DNA from: Bryoerythrophyllum caledonicum
Taxonomy: Eukaryota > Streptophyta > Bryopsida > Pottiales > Pottiaceae
Direction: 5' to 3'
DNA: 64,000 nucleotides
Assembly (NCBI GenBank): GCA_963971425.1
Contig: OZ020520.1
Location: 28,675,535 to 28,739,534 of the forward strand
Made by a program: the position numbers and the translations under genes
The notes under the pieces: model-generated
Databases searched by the model: none
Told to the model about the DNA's origin: nothing
What the model saw: the letters and a program-made list of their open reading frames with translations, nothing else
Part shown: positions 11,306-22,231 of the stretch, piece by piece
How the letters are laid out: every line of letters begins with the position of its first letter
Numbering within the stretch: the first letter of the stretch is position 1

Positions 11306-14090
11306 TATTTGAAAGTATTTGTCGACCTTTGGAATGCAAAACTTTTTTAAAGTATTCATCAAAATTGATAAACTTTTTGAAAGCAATTGGCAATGGAATT
11401 AGAACTCTATTTGTTGTCTTTGAAATACAAGATCGTCAAAGGTACAATACTCCCACAACACATGAAGTTGGCTCGATAATGGTCGGCAATGGCCATAGTG
11501 GCAGCACATCAGATCTAGATATTGTTGTCAAGTAGGTGAATGAGCATCTTCAACAAACCTTAGCTTTGCATTTTACATATGTGCCATGCATTACGTGCTT
11601 CTCTTTTCTAGCGGATAACAAAAAGGACTTGCAATGCAAACTCTACAGCGGAGTAATGGATGCCCTGAATGTTGGTGAATGTTGGCGACTACAATTCAAT
11701 ACAAATGGCCAAAGGTTCATCATCTTGTCTTCTTTTTAAGATGCATGTGTCATATGAACTAGCGTTATAAGGACTCCATGACCATTGTGCTTTATTTGAG
11801 AAAACAAAGCTTTTTGTGACGTTTGCGTAGAAATCAGGATGCCTAAGATAACAACACAACTGGAACTTGGGCTAGCAACACATGAACTTGGGCAAGTAAG
11901 GAACTTGGGCAAGCAACACAAGACCAACCTTACTTAGTTGCGCGTATATTGAATTTAAATTTAAAGAGTTGATGGCAAATTTCAAGAACATCAAAGTATT
12001 GGGCAAGGTACTACGATACATTTAGATGATTGAGTTTTAGAAGAAAGGCCTATTGCAAGCGCACACCTACTAATTCTTGAAGACCACTCGAGATTGAGGA
12101 ACTACAATTGATATGCACTCAGTAATGACTGTTGAATTTCCGGATCCGATTACTTACCCCGATGCGTACGAGACAGTGACATGCTGCTTGGTGCACGGGA
12201 CTTGTAGCACATGAATTTCAAGCACCCCTTGCATGAACAATAGTAAATGTACCAAGTGGTACCATAGCGACTATGTCAAAAAAGACATGCTTGGATATAA
12301 ATGGCTTCCAATATATATGAGAAGAGATGATAGATGTTTTTTTGTTGACAACAATGGTCATCATATTGATAATTCTTGGATTGTACTATACAATCTATAT
12401 TTAGAGTTAAAGCTCAATGGGCACATTAATGTTGAAGTTTATTTTTGTACCCTCTTGTATTGTTGTTTAAAGGTCAATTTGCTATTATGATATCCAACAT
12501 GTATGTTTGTCAATCATTGCTCTAAAGTACCTTTTTAAATACATGTATAAAGGTCACAATCAAGTAACTATAGTCTTCTATAGCACCATCGAGGTTTAAA
12601 GGTACACCAATGCTTGCTACGTCTCTGCATCTAAGGCAACGTGGAGGCTATTTGGATTCCCAATGCACATTGAATTTCTAGTAATCCAACATTTGCAAGT
12701 TCATCTACCCAATCAACAACGTCAAACATTTATTGCAAGTAGGAATCTAACGGACATTCTTAACACAAATCGAGCTAGGAAGACAACGTTAACGAACTGA
12801 CATTCTTAACACAAATCAAGCTAAGAAGACAACTTTAACAAACTAATTTGAGGCAAATCAGAGAATTCTACTTACCAATGAGACATCCTACATGGACTTT
12901 CCTTCCCGCTTCACATGGCAGTTACAAAAGAAATGGGCAAAACGAAAAGATTTGCAAAAGGGTGTCAATTCACCAACATATAAGAGATACTTTCTCTAGT
13001 CACTTTTGACAGTGGTAAAAGGCGCAATATCTTTTCTAGGCATGTGCACTTTTGAAGAGGAGCAGATGCACAGTTTTGCATCAAACGTGATCGATCAACT
13101 ACTTTGTTTGCAACAGTCATTGGACAATTTTATTTTGCCATAACCTCCACTTTTCATGGAGAAATTCCAAGCAAATTGACTTATTTTGGAGGAGCTGAAC
13201 AACAATGCCACACAATTCAAGGGAGAAGTTCAACAACAAATTAAAACATTGAGCAACGGGCAGTCAAGCATTTACAACATAGTCATGAAATCGACTGCGC
13301 TTCACATATCCAACAAAAAATACTTTTTAGATAAAGCAGATAGTACTGGAAAGACGTACTTGGAAAATTTCATCCTCATGTTTGTGCGCAAAATCAAATT
13401 GCCTTGGCACTTGCTTCGTTCGAAATTGCCACGTTACTGCCACACATAGGCAAGACCGATCATTTAAGATTTAAAATTCCAATTGAGTCGACATATGTGC
13501 AGTGTTTGTAGACAAAGTGACTTGGCGGAATTGATTTGACATACCACGCTTATTCTCTAGGACAATGGTCAACAAGCTTGCTTTAGAAGTTGTTGACCGT
13601 ACGCTCTACAACATAACCAAACATCCTCCTTTAATGGAATCACTTTCATTTTGTGCGGCACAAGTTATGCCTAATGTTCCAAGGGACTTGTAGCCAAATA
13701 TTGTCATAATATCAATTAATGAGTAGTGTTTGTGAAGTGATGTTAAAGTATGCGCCTTACCTCAAATATACATGCCACTAGAAGGCATGATCAACACGAT
13801 TTACACCAACATTGCAACTCGTCTAACCAGAAGGGACTTTTTCAGCAATGGCGCTATTCTTGCGGCACGCAACGAATACATCGCAAAAATCAACGTTGTT
13901 GTGTTGCACCTGGTGCCTAGAAGCAAATCAAATTCTCTTAAGCGTTGACAAGATGATTCTAATTACATCCAAGTCTTTAAATATGTCGAATGTCAGCAGG
14001 TTGGCATTGCTTATGATAACGCATATAGCTGGTACACTAATTCAGATGGTATTGCATGTCATAGATTAACCAAATAGACTATGTGATAGC
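11263..14090 (+). pseudogene. Helitron 1: degenerate Rep-helicase (RepHel) gene
   Basis: Several frames together read as a decayed Helitron replication protein. In order they show the N-terminal THEVGSIMVG block (about 11,460) and GQRFIILSSF (11,700). Then comes the Rep segment with DQPYLVARI and the spot of the HUH motif, read as GLLQAHTY (about 12,060). Next are the SSTPCMNN.KCTKWY block and RRDDRCFFVD...NGHINVEVY (12,230-12,440). A Pif1-type helicase follows with FLDKADSTGKTYLEN (Walker A region, 13,330) and a later helicase block near 13,850-13,950. Stops and frameshifts are frequent and the second HUH histidine region is altered, so no functional protein is possible. Helitrons move by rolling-circle transposition using this kind of protein. 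A second family copy lies on the minus strand near 40-51 kb. Confidence 0.82.
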
Positions 14091-16527
14091 ACCACGTCCC
14101 CTAATGTTCGACCCAAGTGGTTGAGGCAGATGTCCTTACAGGTGATTGTCCAAGATACGTTGCATTTATACCATGAATTCCTTTGGTTACTGAAAGCACT
14201 GGACTTCTTTTTCCAACATGTTGCAAACAATTTCTAATATGCATTGCTTATATCATGACTATCAACAAGTTGTAAGGACAAACGCTTCTCAAATGTTGCT
14301 ATCTACATGACCAAAGACGTTTTCTTGCATAGACAATGGTATGTTGCATTTTTTCATACAACGGCTCTCAAGATTGTTTTTGTGTTTCAGAAGGAGAACC
14401 ACATGGAAATGACTAAATAATGTGCAATTTTGTTTAAAACAAATGCTTTGGAAATCGCATTTATTTTTTAATTTGATTCTCCAATGACTTTCCAAGTTTT
14501 TGACAAGTTTTGCGTCATCAGAGTCCTTGCCCCATCAAGGACGACATGTATTCACACTTGTACTTTATAATTTCCATGCATGTTATATTTATAGTGTGTC
14601 CGCTACGTACAACGTAATATTGAGATTTGGCTACAAACGTTCGTCACCAACGGCTTCCCTCTACATTGCAATATATTTTAGTGTATGAGTCTTGGTCAAA
14701 TGAAGAATATAGATTTTGCCTTCAACCTACATCTCAAATACACTACATTTTCCACCAACGAAGTACATAGTGGATTCTTTCAATTTCTCTATTCATGAAA
14801 AAAATACATGGCTCATTTCTTACCAGTAGCCAACACGAGACGACTCTTACATTGCTTGTTTGCATATTGTTGTAAAAAGATCCTAGTTCATCAACAACCT
14901 CATATTGAATGATGGGCTAAGGTAGAGGCACCCAATTCCGATCAGTAGAGTATGCATGGCATGGTGTATGAAAATGGCAAATGCTTGAAATGGTGCATGA
15001 AGTAACCCAAAACCAATAACTCAAATCTGAAAACACCAATCATTATCCGCATTGGGTCATGATGTGTGCAATTTGGGGTTGCTCCACCTCAATTGAGCTC
15101 TCATTGGTGGCATTGCCTCGAAAGTTGAACAAGGCCGATCGGCATTAGGTACCCTCCATGAGTTAGTTATTCATGGCATGTCTTCTCTCTTTTACTCACT
15201 CTCACTTATTGGCATCGGGTGAAGGAGGGCACCAAATCTCACCTACTCTAGAGTTTGTTTATGGGCTCCGGTGGTTTCTGGGCTTTTAAATTCTATATCA
15301 ATTCCAAATCTTTGTGATTAAATTTGAAAAAATAATTGTTGAGTTTCATTCCTAATTCCGCATCTTCCTCCATAAATGTTTTTGACATACAATGTCATTT
15401 GAGTCTTGAACTGGCTTAAGTGATAAGAATTGGGTGCCTCTATATTAGTACTAACAAACCTTCATCTTCATTCCGAATGTTTCTTCTCCACATTCAATTG
15501 CCTTTCTTACATAAAACAACACATTGCCTTCTATTTTTGCTCCATTATCACAAGCCACAACAATTATTGCATTTTGGATTGAATGGCAAAAACATGTTGT
15601 GATTGCCTTCTACCGCCATATGTGATGCCGTGGCATTTTGCTTGCCTTTGCCCATGGACAAAGGTGTATTAATGCCTCTAGAAGAAAGTTAGGTCGAACA
15701 AGATTATAAATCCAAACCCTTGTCGAGGTGCCAAACTTATTTATCTTCAAAATAATTATAACTTGACAAGACGCTAGCCATTAGATTGAACCAACTAATT
15801 TCTTTTTACCTATTTACTTTATATGAGTTTGAACATAGTTTTTTTTACTTGAATTATTACATGTACTTCTAATCTAGATTTTTTGCTGAATTTTTATTTG
15901 GATTGAGTACTTGGAATTTTACCTAAATTACCTACACACATCTTTGTCTTTGGCCTCCAAGCCGCACTTTTCCTTAAGGATCATGCATTAAGCCATGCTG
16001 GTGCAAGAATTGGAACTTTGGTCTCCCTCACATTGTTCAATAGCTCAATTTTGTATTAGCAAAATTTCCACCTATTCTCCTTTGGTAAAAGAAATCTCAT
16101 TCAATGATGTTCTATAACAATTACAATACTAGTGTTTATACCAGATTTTTCAAATAATGTGCATTTTAGCATTTTGATGAATTTAGCCAAAAATGTGTTT
16201 TCTTCTTGGCTCCATGATGAGAAGAGGGAAGAGATTTCTAAGATTTAAAAACTTGCAAAGACTAAAATTGACTTGGAATTTGCCAAATGGTATGGGTCAA
16301 GGCCCCTCAACTTGGGCTCCTTTGGGCTTGACACTACAAAGACCAAACTCCACAAAACGCATATTTCAATGATTTTTTCAACTCCAAAACCCGATCTTTT
16401 GGAATAGTTTGGTCTTCAATGAATTTCGGTCATTGACTTGAGTGTGGAAGTTTAACGTCCTTGAGAAGATGTTACAGCAAAAACCCATTTCTAAACAACT
16501 TGACAATATTTGTGACCCTTCTTCACC
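14091..16527. other. Helitron 1 3' side and AT-rich intergenic DNA
   Basis: Near 15,070-15,115 the segment ggttgctccacct and the sequence after it match the reverse complement of about 40,240-40,285, the 3' side of the second Helitron, so both copies probably extend to there. I could not identify a convincing 3' hairpin with CTRR end. The rest holds only short ORFs without motifs. Confidence 0.45.
14560..14725 (+). repeat. Direct repeat, downstream copy, beside Helitron 1
   Basis: Same-orientation copy of 11141-11305. Shared blocks include actttataatttccatgca and ctacattgcaatatatt. Confidence 0.65.
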
Positions 16528-16674
16528 AAGAAGAAGAAGAAGAAGAAAAACTCCGGTCTCCCAAAGGAGGCCGACATGAATAGAGTGTCTGTTCGTTCCA
16601 CATACTAAAACGATGCCCATTGGACAAAGGATTAGCAAGATGGAACTACTTCCCCCTTTCAAAGGTAGACACTA
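16528..16674 (-). mobile_element. 5'-truncated LINE 3' end fragment
   Basis: The reverse complement matches the 3' tail of the large LINE (29,368-29,501): gtgtctacc, ttccatcttgctaat, gggcat, cgaacagacactctattca and a terminal TTC repeat, here (aag)n at 16,528-16,547. Such short 3' pieces are the usual product of incomplete LINE reverse transcription. Confidence 0.8.
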
Positions 16675-16859
16675 TAGTATAAACATAACAAACCCATAGT
16701 ATGAGAGTATTGGCAATTTTGAAAACATGTGTGGCACGTTTGATTAGTTTTAAGAGGAGTGTGGGTCGGGTATTGGTTGGTTATTTTCTAGTCTACGTTT
16801 GTGGAGGAGGATGGACATAGCATGTTGGATAGCAATGGTGTTAAAGTTTTTGAAGGTAT

Positions 16860-17010
16860 TTTAATGGGCCTTTCTTAACCACTTTAAAATGACAAAAGTC
16901 TCAAGGTAGGCTTGTGCAAATCTTGTGCACGTTTTCATGGTTGGAGTTTATATTTACAATTCTTGAAATTTTGTACCAAGAAGCAAAAAGACAATAGGTA
17001 CATAGGATCA
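16860..17010. mobile_element. Left part of a TTAA-family element split by the LINE
   Basis: The segment attcttgaaattttgta...ggtacata matches 8,380-8,430 of another family copy. The match resumes after the LINE at 29,504, so the LINE inserted inside this element. Confidence 0.6.
17002..17010 (+). repeat. LINE target-site duplication, left
   Basis: ataggatca occurs here and directly after the LINE tail at 29504-29512. Confidence 0.8.
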
Positions 17011-17634
17011 TTTCGAGCAAAATGAACTCGTATGTGGATCAATTGAAGAGGTCTTGAGATGGACTGCTAAGGAGCTCCGTGTTTCTAGGTGAGGGGAAGT
17101 CAAGGAGTTAGTCTAGAAAACACACACTAAGGACACCAAGCGTAGCTGGAGCTAGGTGTATGTCCCACTTAGAGTTTGTTTTGTAGAGATCTGTGCTTTA
17201 CGATGCGTAGTGTGTTGGAGAGGACGAAATCAAGTAGGTTATGATCTTTTGGGGTATAGTTTTGGCAATATTGAGAGCGGATCTGGTAGAGTATTCTGTG
17301 TGTTGGGGGCCTAGTAAGTGTTGGAACCAAGATCACACTCATTATGTCCAAAACCCACCCTTCTTGCCCAGATCTATTTGCGCAGGATGGTACAAGCACC
17401 GTAAGCACAACACTTTGTGAGCACCCAAACCTAGAAACAATAGATCACCACCAACCTGGAAGAATCGATAGGAAAACCGCACCCTGGTTACTATAGTTGC
17501 ACGAAACCGTTAGATCTAGCAAGCAAACAAGCAAATCAGAATCTCTCGTTACTGATTCATAGAGACAAAGCAAACGACAAGGTGCCTTCCAAAATCTCGC
17601 GAACCCCAGATGTAGCAGTACCCCAGTCCCAAAC

Positions 17635-18270
17635 AGAACAAGACCACCGAAGAGGAGGGCGGATTCAAGCTGAAACATATCCACAATTCGGCACAAAGGA
17701 GGCAGCACAAGATCACAGAAGAGCAAGGCGAATCAAAGCAAAAGAAGATCCATAAGTTGGCGAAGAGAAGAAGGCAACACGAGATCGACAGAGCGAAGCT
17801 CAAATCCCAGCGGTCCATGCAGAGAAGAAGACAACACAAGATCACCGAAGAGCTAGGAGAATCCGAGCTCAAGTAGACCCACAGGCTCATGCAGAGAAGA
17901 AGGCAACAGAAGATCAACGAAGAAAAGAGAGAATATCAGCTGTAGCAAAGCTCCAGCCCATCGCAGAACAAGATCACCGATACACAAGACGATTCCTCGA
18001 TGCAGCAAACCTACAGGTAGACGTAGAGAAGAAGGCAACACAAGACCGCCAAGGAACATGGCAATTTCGAGCTGGAGCAGAGCTACATGATGACGAAAAG
18101 AAGAAGGCAACACAAGATTAACAGAGGGCAGAATGAATCTTAGCTAAAGCAGACTCACAGACTTGCGTGGATAAGAAGATAGTGCCAGTCCACCGAGGAA
18201 CATGGCAAATTCCAGCTGAAGCAGAGCTCCAACTCAACATAAACTCAAAGGCAGTACAAGGTCGCCGAAG
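17635..18270 (+). repeat. LINE 5' leader tandem repeats (about 57-72 bp units)
   Basis: The block gaaggcaacacaagatcacc followed by gaag and a variable segment recurs at about 17,700, 17,771, 17,828, 17,900, 18,032 and 18,104. Degenerate units sit around 17,640, 17,965, 18,185 and 18,250. The repeats open spurious Cys/Leu/Ser-rich ORFs on the minus strand. Repeated 5' monomers act as promoters in some LINEs; whether they do so here is not known. Confidence 0.75.
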
Positions 18271-19972
18271 CTGGACCGTAGGAAGCCACCACCGGCTACT
18301 TCATCAACGTAACACCCTTCAAACATACAGGCCAGCTCATACTCTATTACTACTCCTACTATGTATCTCTCTAACACATGACAGTAGATTACAAATTAAT
18401 GCTTATGCTAAGAACATTGAAAGAACATACATTGCTTGTAGTACTAAAAACCTAGATAACTACTACAACCCTAAAAAACTAGTACTACTTACGTTCGAAC
18501 TAGAGTGGCAAAAGTGGCAGGATCCCCAGAACGGCCTCCGTCAACACCGACAATCGAGGCACACTGCAATATTACACAACATCAACACCTCAAACAGCAA
18601 ACCAGGTAAGACTCATAACTTCAATTGTTACTTATACATACATCAATCTGTGCACACTAAATTATCCCCTCTAAACATATATCACCATAAAAATTACTCA
18701 TCGACGTACACCCTAACAGAAACCATAAATACAGATAAAACGAACTCAAAAAAAAAATGTAACAATGACAAAGAACTAAACCAGAAAAAATTAATAATCC
18801 ATCATTGAAAATCAAAAAACGAATTTGTATTGCATAGGGAGAGAAAACAGGGTGCAGGTACACAAGCAAGTTCATACTCCAGGGACCATGAAATCAACAA
18901 ACAAGCTATAGATGCACAAGACACCTCGTGGAGATCAAGCGAGGACATGACAGATCCTCAGAAGATACCCCTGAAGACAACACAACAAGATGAGCTACAG
19001 ACAAGAAGGCACGAACCTGCATGCAGTCGGCCCAAATCTGCCTCACCAAGCATCTCCTCACCAAAAGCAACCCCAGCTGTAGCAATCACGACTTCCGCAC
19101 AAGGCCACAAGTACCCTACGCCGGCTCCTGAAGATCCAACGACGGAACTAGAAGAACAAGGACCACAGAAGCAAAAGCGGCGCCCTACATCGAGTCGATA
19201 CTCCACATCCTTGGTAGCAACCAGTACAATCATAGAGGCACACAGAGTAGGCGAGAAGAAACACCTGAGTGCACAACGACGAACTCCTGAAGCACAAAAA
19301 AATCGACACCCCACTTCCGGTAAGGATACCAACACAGACGTTGGGGCACGCAGAGCAAGTTCAAAAAAGTACCCGTGCATACCCAGAAGAAGCCCTGAAG
19401 CACAGAGACCCCGACACACGAATACAGGCGAGGAGACCAGTACAACAGAAGAGAAGTACAGAGAAGGCGCGAGGAAGTACTAGTGGGCACTACGCCGAAC
19501 CGCTGTGGAACACCGACACAACTCCTTGTGCCGGGCGCCCCTGCCAGAGACGTGGAGATACCAAGGCCGCACAGAGCGTAGAGCAAGACAAACCAGCCTC
19601 AGGCGCGCAACAAAAAAGCCGAAGGCGCCATCACCAAGAGCGCCCCCGAAGACACCAGCGAGCAGATGCTACAAAGCAGGAGCCACGGACGGAAAGACCA
19701 AGGAGCCAGAGAAGAGCCGTTGTAACGCCGAGCAAGGCGTAAGAGCCAGGCAACAGCTGAACAACTCGCCGAACCTCACGCGAAGCCCTGCCCCAACCTT
19801 GTCCGCCCCCCTAGACAAACTCCCACCCCAACCACCAAGCGAAGTCCCTGCAGCAACTCTCCTCCAAACCAACCAAGTAAGTCCCGTCATAAAGGAACGT
19901 CTTCTTCCCTTTTTCCTTTCAATTTCCCAGTTGTGTATCAAGAAAACTAAAAAAACAAGTAAAATTAACAAC
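18167..19972 (+). other. LINE leader with low-complexity open frames
   Basis: Open frames at 18167-18808, 18830-19483 and 19269-19742 encode basic, Lys/Arg/Thr/Pro/Glu-rich sequence without domain signatures. Two diverged copies of a segment beginning gaagcacaaaaaaatcgaca or similar lie near 19,290 and 19,397, so the frames look like by-products of repeats. The ORF1 frame is open from 19,505, but its first 156 codons are of this low-complexity kind, so I start ORF1 at 19,973. Confidence 0.45.
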
Positions 19973-21586
19973 ATGTCTAACACTAAACAAAACCTCCGCT
20001 TTGAAGAAAACATGGACATAGACGATGCTGGGACTAGTAAAACACTCAACTCAAAAGAAAAAGGAACTAGAACAAATGTGGAGATGGAGACAGGGCGCAT
20101 CAAAAAGAGTCGGGGTACCCATGAATGCGTAAGTCAATCCCCTCCCCTTAGCTCAATAACCATGCCATTCAAGTTTTGGCTAGGTTTTGAAGACATGGAG
20201 TGCCTTGCGATCGAAGAAGGGCTGGAGGAACTCCTATATGATGAGAGAGTGGAAGACATGATGACTAGAGGATTCGAAGAGCATGAGGCAAAAGAGTTCA
20301 AAGCATCCAAGATGGCTTTCCCAAGGATACCTCAACTTTACTACCCTATTGCAAGACCGGGAAGCGAGGAGCAACACTACAACATCACTCAAGTCCCTCA
20401 AAACACCAAAGTCAATGGTGCCACAAGTTTGGCTCACAGCTTTCATGTGACTATTTACTTTGAACCCCCATCCTCCATTCTATTGCATGATGATGTTCAC
20501 AAGATGATAGTCCATAAACTTGAAGTAATGAACATTATGCTAGGCGAGGGAGTCATGGATCCTATTTACATACATTGTCATAGCACCAAGAGAGGTGGGC
20601 AAAAAGGTGTGTGGACCGGAATGCTCAAATTACACTTGCTTAATCCCAAAACGGATGCTCTCATGTTGTTAAAAGGTATTAGGCCCTTTATCCTCAACAT
20701 AGATAACCAAACCATGATTGGAAAGATATGCAAAGCTTATCCTCAAATTGCTAACCCCTCTAACCTATCCGTGCAAGTGAGAAGTGACACGTTAATAGGT
20801 ATCTCTTCCCATCAACTCTTCAAGGACATCCTCATCAATAGCTTCAAGCGAGGACAAGACTACGAGATCACGGAGGTGACTAAGGTGATGGGAGATCCTT
20901 CTGCCTTCATTGCCGCCACCACTCCCACCCTAGCCTCCAAGATTCAACTTCAACACGTCACCACCCACCATGAGATCATCAAGGCAAGGAAGACCCACAC
21001 CAGTGGTCGTATGACCCCCGAAGTCAAGGCAAAAAAGGATGCCATATCTCTTACCCTTTCTCCTCTACCTCTTCTCATGAATGTGCAAGATACCACCAAT
21101 GCTATCCAAAAAATCATGGAAGTAAACAGTGTTAACTCCATATGGTTTCACAAGGAAATTGGTGGTAGACACAATTGTAAAGCTAACGTGGAATGTGCTA
21201 ACCCAATTATCTACAAGCAATTCATTAGGAAGACTTTTGACATTGGAGACAACTACGTGGACTTTGCTCCACATTGGAAGAGCTTGGAGGGCACACAACC
21301 TCCCATGGAGGAGCAAGTCAAGGCCTTTGGGTTCAACAATATCAACACCGCCATGGTCAACACCGTCGCAACCTTCAAAATACAAGATGCCCCGGCCGCC
21401 ATTACCATGAAAGAATTGAAGGAAGCATTGGAGGAGAATCACAAGAAGGTGATGGAAGCAAGCAAGAAGTACAGCGACATCCTACACAACTCATTCATGG
21501 AGCACCTAGACAAGATGGAAGAAGCCATGAATGCCACAAGACTTGCATTTCAAGCCATGAAGGGGAAAATGCCACAAAGACTTTGA
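19973..21586 (+). CDS. LINE ORF1 protein (537 aa)
   Basis: Intact frame starting MSNTKQNLRFEENMDIDDAG and ending KGKMPQRL. The ATG at 19,973 is preferred over the in-frame one at 19,505 because composition changes here from basic low-complexity to ordinary protein and the ATG follows an A-rich leader. The protein has a central region of mixed alpha/beta character (about residues 150-430) and a C-terminal helical, Lys/Glu-rich stretch (residues 470-525) that could form a coiled coil. I see no CCHC knuckle and no clear RRM signature. LINE ORF1 proteins generally bind the element RNA; that role is inferred here from position upstream of ORF2. Its base composition is much more even than that of ORF2. 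Confidence 0.75.
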   Translation: MSNTKQNLRFEENMDIDDAGTSKTLNSKEKGTRTNVEMETGRIKKSRGTHECVSQSPPLSSITMPFKFWLGFEDMECLAIEEGLEELLYDERVEDMMTRGFEEHEAKEFKASKMAFPRIPQLYYPIARPGSEEQHYNITQVPQNTKVNGATSLAHSFHVTIYFEPPSSILLHDDVHKMIVHKLEVMNIMLGEGVMDPIYIHCHSTKRGGQKGVWTGMLKLHLLNPKTDALMLLKGIRPFILNIDNQTMIGKICKAYPQIANPSNLSVQVRSDTLIGISSHQLFKDILINSFKRGQDYEITEVTKVMGDPSAFIAATTPTLASKIQLQHVTTHHEIIKARKTHTSGRMTPEVKAKKDAISLTLSPLPLLMNVQDTTNAIQKIMEVNSVNSIWFHKEIGGRHNCKANVECANPIIYKQFIRKTFDIGDNYVDFAPHWKSLEGTQPPMEEQVKAFGFNNINTAMVNTVATFKIQDAPAAITMKELKEALEENHKKVMEASKKYSDILHNSFMEHLDKMEEAMNATRLAFQAMKGKMPQRL

Positions 21587-21936
21587 AGATAGGCCGCCAA
21601 ACATGTAGTGGTCAAAGACCTCAAGGTAATGCACAATTACCACCTCGCACTCAACAATTACCATATAGGGCTCTTTACTCTCTACAAATACATACATTAT
21701 ACTAGTACTACATATGTAGTAATCCCTACACACTTTTATACTAGACAAAAAAATTGTATTAGATACTAACAAAGTATGAAATACATTATACGTTTCCTAT
21801 ACACAATACCCAACTACTATACTATCTACCATACATGTACTAAATACTATGTCTTCAATATAGAATACAAATACAATACCAAAATGTATAACAAATACTA
21901 TACCAACCATCATACAAAATACTATAACAACCATTC

Positions 21937-22008
21937 TACCAACTACTATACCAACTACAATACCAACTACAATACCAACTACAATACCAACTACAATACC
22001 AACTACTA
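21937..22008 (+). repeat. 12-bp tandem repeat coding Asn/Tyr/Thr
   Basis: Repeated taccaactacaa units at the start of ORF2 give a NTNY-type peptide (NYNTNYNTNYNTNY). It lies upstream of the 2A-like motif, so it would be on the released N-terminal peptide if the motif works. Confidence 0.8.
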
Positions 22009-22207
22009 TTCCAGATACAATACCATCTACTATACCAAATACAGTACCCGCATACAAAATACAAGCATCCACCTACCCCCAAACAAACAAGACTTTAATA
22101 ACATAACAAAGCCCCAAAAAAATACAAAAAAACAACAAACAACAACAACAACTTCAAAACACAACACTAAACATACATACCACAAAGTCATACTACTTCT
22201 AGGAGGA

Positions 22208-22231
22208 GACATAGAAATTAACCCGGGACCC
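22208..22231 (+). other. 2A-like ribosome-skipping motif (DIEINPGP)
   Basis: Codons 145-152 of ORF2 read DIEINPGP, preceded by VILLLGG, which matches the 2A consensus D(V/I)ExNPGP with its upstream hydrophobic stretch. In known 2A sequences the ribosome fails to join the final Gly and Pro, releasing the upstream peptide. 2A-like motifs are known at the N termini of several non-LTR retrotransposon clades. Activity here is inferred from the motif only. Confidence 0.75.

Noticed and set aside
11141..14725. LTR retrotransposon bounded by the 165-bp direct repeats
   Set aside because: The interior encodes a Helitron Rep-helicase, not gag-pol, and the repeats lack TG...CA ends.
17549..18113. Minus-strand Cys/Leu-rich ORFs (122 and 86 codons) in the LINE leader
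   Set aside because: Produced by the 57-72 bp leader repeats on the opposite strand of the element.
18830..19483. A separate LINE protein (217 codons) upstream of ORF1
   Set aside because: Low-complexity basic sequence over internal duplications with no domain; described as part of the leader instead.
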